Part shown: piece by piece, positions 61,990 through 64,000 of the stretch | Numbering within the stretch: the first letter of the stretch is position 1 | How the letters are laid out: each line of letters begins with the position of its first letter | Notes under the pieces: model-generated | Told to the model about the DNA's origin: nothing | Database searches by the model: none | What the model saw: only the letters and a program-made list of their open reading frames with translations | Origin: Tsuneonella sp. CC-YZS046 | GTDB lineage: Bacteria > Pseudomonadota > Alphaproteobacteria > Sphingomonadales > Sphingomonadaceae | DNA: 64,000 bases | Assembly: GCF_035581365.1 (NCBI RefSeq) | Contig: NZ_CP141590.1 | Span: 1,612,001-1,676,000, forward strand | Direction: 5' to 3' | Program-made: the position numbers and the translations under genes

Positions 61990-64000
61990 ATGCCCGCCAC
62001 GCCTCTTGCTCTCCCCGCGCTGCACGCCAGCCATGGCGGATGCTGGCTCCGGCCCGCCGAGGGGGAAACGCGCGCGGTGGGCAAGGGAGAGGCGATCATG
62101 GCGGCGGCGGATACGCCTCGGCTGATCCTCAACGCCCCGCTGGTGGCGGCGCGGCTGGGCTATCCCGATCTTTCCGGGCTGGACCTGCTGGAGTTGTTCG
62201 CCTTCATCCATCCCGCCCGCTTCGTGGTGCCGACGCCCAAGGGGTTGGCCCATGCGCTGGGGCTGCCCGAAGCCGAAACGGACGATGCCGTGCCCGGCCT
62301 GTTGCAGGAGGCGGCGGGCGCGCTGCTCGCCACCTGCGAAAGCGACGGATGGGAGGAACGGGAAGGCGCCTGGAGCGCGCTGCAATCGCTGGCCAGGCTG
62401 CGCTGGCCCTGGGCGCAGGTTCTTGCCCCCCATATCCGCCGCCCGGACCGCGCCGAGAAATGGCTGTTCTCCCGCCTGCCGGAATGGGAGGAAGCGCCCG
62501 AGCGCCCGCAACCAGCCCAGGTCACGCTCGCGGATGAGGAGATCGAGGCGCGGCTGGATCGCCTGACCGGCGACGGTGCGGAACGGCGCGAGGGCCAGCG
62601 CGACTATGCGCGCAACGCCGCCCGGATCTTCGGCCCGCGCCAGAGCCGCCATGCCCCCAACCTGCTTCTCTCCCAGGCAGGCACCGGCATCGGCAAGACG
62701 CTGGGCTATCTCGCCCCGGCCTCGCTTTGGGCGGAACGGGCGCAGGGCACGGTATGGGTCTCGACCTATACCAAGAACCTGCAGCGCCAGCTTCGCCGCG
62801 AAAGCCGCCGCGCCTTTCCCGAAGCGGAAGGGAAAGGGGAGCCGGCGCGGGTCGTGGTGCGCAAGGGGCGCGAGAACTATCTCTGCCTGCTCAATCTGGA
62901 GGACGCGCTGCAGGGCGGCTTCGGCGGCAGGGCCGCGATCCTCGCCCAGCTGGTCGCACGCTGGGCCGCCTATAGCCGGGACGGGGACATGATCGGCGGC
63001 GATCTGCCGGGCTGGCTGGGCACGCTGTTCCGCAATCGCGCCGTCCGCTCGCTCACCGACCAGCGCGGCGAATGCGTCTATGCGGGCTGCCCGCATTACC
63101 GGAAATGCTTCATCGAACGGGCGGCGCGGGCCAGCGCCCAGGCCGATCTGGTGATCGCCAATCATGCGCTGGTGATGATAAACGCCGCGCGCGGGCGGGA
63201 CCCGGCGCAGCGCCCCACCCGCATCATCTTCGACGAGGGCCATCATCTGTTCGACGCGGCGGATTCGACCTTCGCGGCCGCGCTGACCGGGGCCGAGACG
63301 ATCGAATTGCGGCGATGGATTGTCGGCCCGGAACGCGGCACGCGCGGCAGGCGGCGGGGCCTCTCGGCCCGGCTGGCCGATGTCGCCAGCTATGACGAAG
63401 CGGGCGCGCGGGCGATCGCCGCCGCGCTCGAAGCGGCGCAGGCCCTGCCCTCGGACGGCTGGCTGCAACGCCTGCATGACGGTGCTCCCTCCGGCCCGAT
63501 CGAGGCCTTGCTCGGCGCGGTAAGGGCCATCGCCTATGCACGCGACGAAAGCGGGGGGCAGGAAGCGGGCTACGGGATCGAGACGGAGGCGGCCCAGCTC
63601 GACGGCAATTTCATGGAGCTGGCCGGGCAGGCGCAGCTTGCGCTCGCCGCCTTGCGCCATCCGCTGATCCGGCTCGGCGTGCGGCTGGACGCGCTGCTGG
63701 AAGATCCGCCGGACTGGCTGGACGGCCCCGATAGTAACTTTGGGGGCCGCGCGCGAATCGAGGGCGCGCGGCATTCGCTGGCCTGGCGGATCGACACCCT
63801 CTCCGCCTGGGAGGCGCTGCTGGAAAGGATCGGCGGAGCATCCGGCGAAGGGGAGGTGGAATCCCGGTTCGTCGACTGGCTGGCGGTGGACCGCTCCGAC
63901 GCGCGCGAATACGACGTGGGCATCCAGCGGCGCTGGCTCGATCCCACGCAGCCGCTGGCGCAGGTAGTGCTGGAACCGGCCCATGGGGTGATGCTGACCA
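61990..64000 (+). CDS. DinG/YoaA-family ATP-dependent DNA helicase (3' end off the window)
   Basis: Superfamily 2 XPD-like helicase; 670 codons are visible. Residues 1-200 are an N-terminal region typical of sphingomonads (LILNAPLVAARLGYPDLSGL). The Walker A is SQAGTGIGKTLGYLAPA (near 235). Four Fe-S Cys are in GRENYLC and GECVYAGCPHYRKCF. The DEAH-like box is IIFDEGHHLFDA. The C-terminal motor domain lies beyond the window. Start ATG 61990; an ATG at 62098 is in frame but would cut the conserved start. Confidence 0.93.
   Translation, partial: MPATPLALPALHASHGGCWLRPAEGETRAVGKGEAIMAAADTPRLILNAPLVAARLGYPDLSGLDLLELFAFIHPARFVVPTPKGLAHALGLPEAETDDAVPGLLQEAAGALLATCESDGWEEREGAWSALQSLARLRWPWAQVLAPHIRRPDRAEKWLFSRLPEWEEAPERPQPAQVTLADEEIEARLDRLTGDGAERREGQRDYARNAARIFGPRQSRHAPNLLLSQAGTGIGKTLGYLAPASLWAERAQGTVWVSTYTKNLQRQLRRESRRAFPEAEGKGEPARVVVRKGRENYLCLLNLEDALQGGFGGRAAILAQLVARWAAYSRDGDMIGGDLPGWLGTLFRNRAVRSLTDQRGECVYAGCPHYRKCFIERAARASAQADLVIANHALVMINAARGRDPAQRPTRIIFDEGHHLFDAADSTFAAALTGAETIELRRWIVGPERGTRGRRRGLSARLADVASYDEAGARAIAAALEAAQALPSDGWLQRLHDGAPSGPIEALLGAVRAIAYARDESGGQEAGYGIETEAAQLDGNFMELAGQAQLALAALRHPLIRLGVRLDALLEDPPDWLDGPDSNFGGRARIEGARHSLAWRIDTLSAWEALLERIGGASGEGEVESRFVDWLAVDRSDAREYDVGIQRRWLDPTQPLAQVVLEPAHGVMLT

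Noticed and set aside
61864-63984. A 706-codon open frame opposite the DinG-like helicase
   Set aside because: The helicase carries Walker, Fe-S and DEGH motifs. The reverse frame has none.

Overview
The window is about 64 kb of GC-rich chromosomal DNA. Its protein families and gene order suggest an alphaproteobacterium of the order Sphingomonadales (Novosphingobium, Sphingobium or Erythrobacter type). The main pointers are the tsaB-rimI-mucR-fur-plsC-miaB-phoH-ybeY-corC block, the mutY/dciA/dsbA/dsbA/smc block, HWE-type histidine kinases, a class I lysyl-tRNA synthetase, a class II DAHP synthase, a MucR regulator, and a Fur protein without the usual Cys pairs. Genes are densely packed and often overlap by 4 bases. 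I see no phage, IS element, CRISPR array, integrase or plasmid gene. One tRNA (Gln, anticodon TTG) is present. The genes at both edges are cut by the window.

Layout. 1-6.7 kb: two PAS/HWE sensor kinases, a Crp/Fnr-type regulator, a head-to-head pair (methyltransferase-like and cupin-like), a META-domain lipoprotein, a LysR regulator and ApaG. 6.8-14.9 kb: metZ, a GT39 mannosyltransferase facing a DPM1-GtrA fusion (a likely polyprenyl-phosphate-sugar module), leuB, recO, ubiK, tspO, tlyA and a small lipoprotein. 14.9-15.6 kb: an unusual intergenic region with an 18-codon ORF behind a near-complete anti-16S Shine-Dalgarno sequence, followed by a 52-bp tandem array of terminator-like hairpins. 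15.6-24.4 kb: ilvE, a polysaccharide deacetylase-like gene, topoisomerase IB, a YghU-type GST, tRNA-Gln, a membrane retropepsin, the ergothioneine genes egtD and egtB, and aroG. 24.6-40.7 kb: an M16 peptidase, Nfu, a nitroreductase, then tsaB through corC, a LysR regulator, a cyclophilin, mgtE, DUF1489 and a secreted phosphoesterase. 40.9-43.1 kb: a TonB-dependent siderophore receptor with a Fur-box-like element. 43.5-53.1 kb: an overlapping leftward operon (mutY, serine hydrolase, nudC, frnE-like) and a rightward group (dciA-like, two DsbA-like proteins, smc). 53.1-64 kb: ettA, an RcnB-like Asn/Arg-rich protein, cytochrome b561, a prolyl-4-hydroxylase-like dioxygenase, DUF1003, lysK, a MscS-type channel, a padR-DUF2218 operon and a DinG-like helicase that runs off the end.

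Most of this is housekeeping: tRNA modification, ribosome maturation, chromosome segregation, DNA repair, amino-acid synthesis and Fe-S biogenesis. Stress and metal functions are added on top. The items most worth a second look are the 18-codon ORF with its hairpin array, the two inverted repeats in front of mucR, fur starting at TTG just past a strong terminator, the head-to-head methyltransferase-like/cupin pair, and the palindrome in front of padR-DUF2218.
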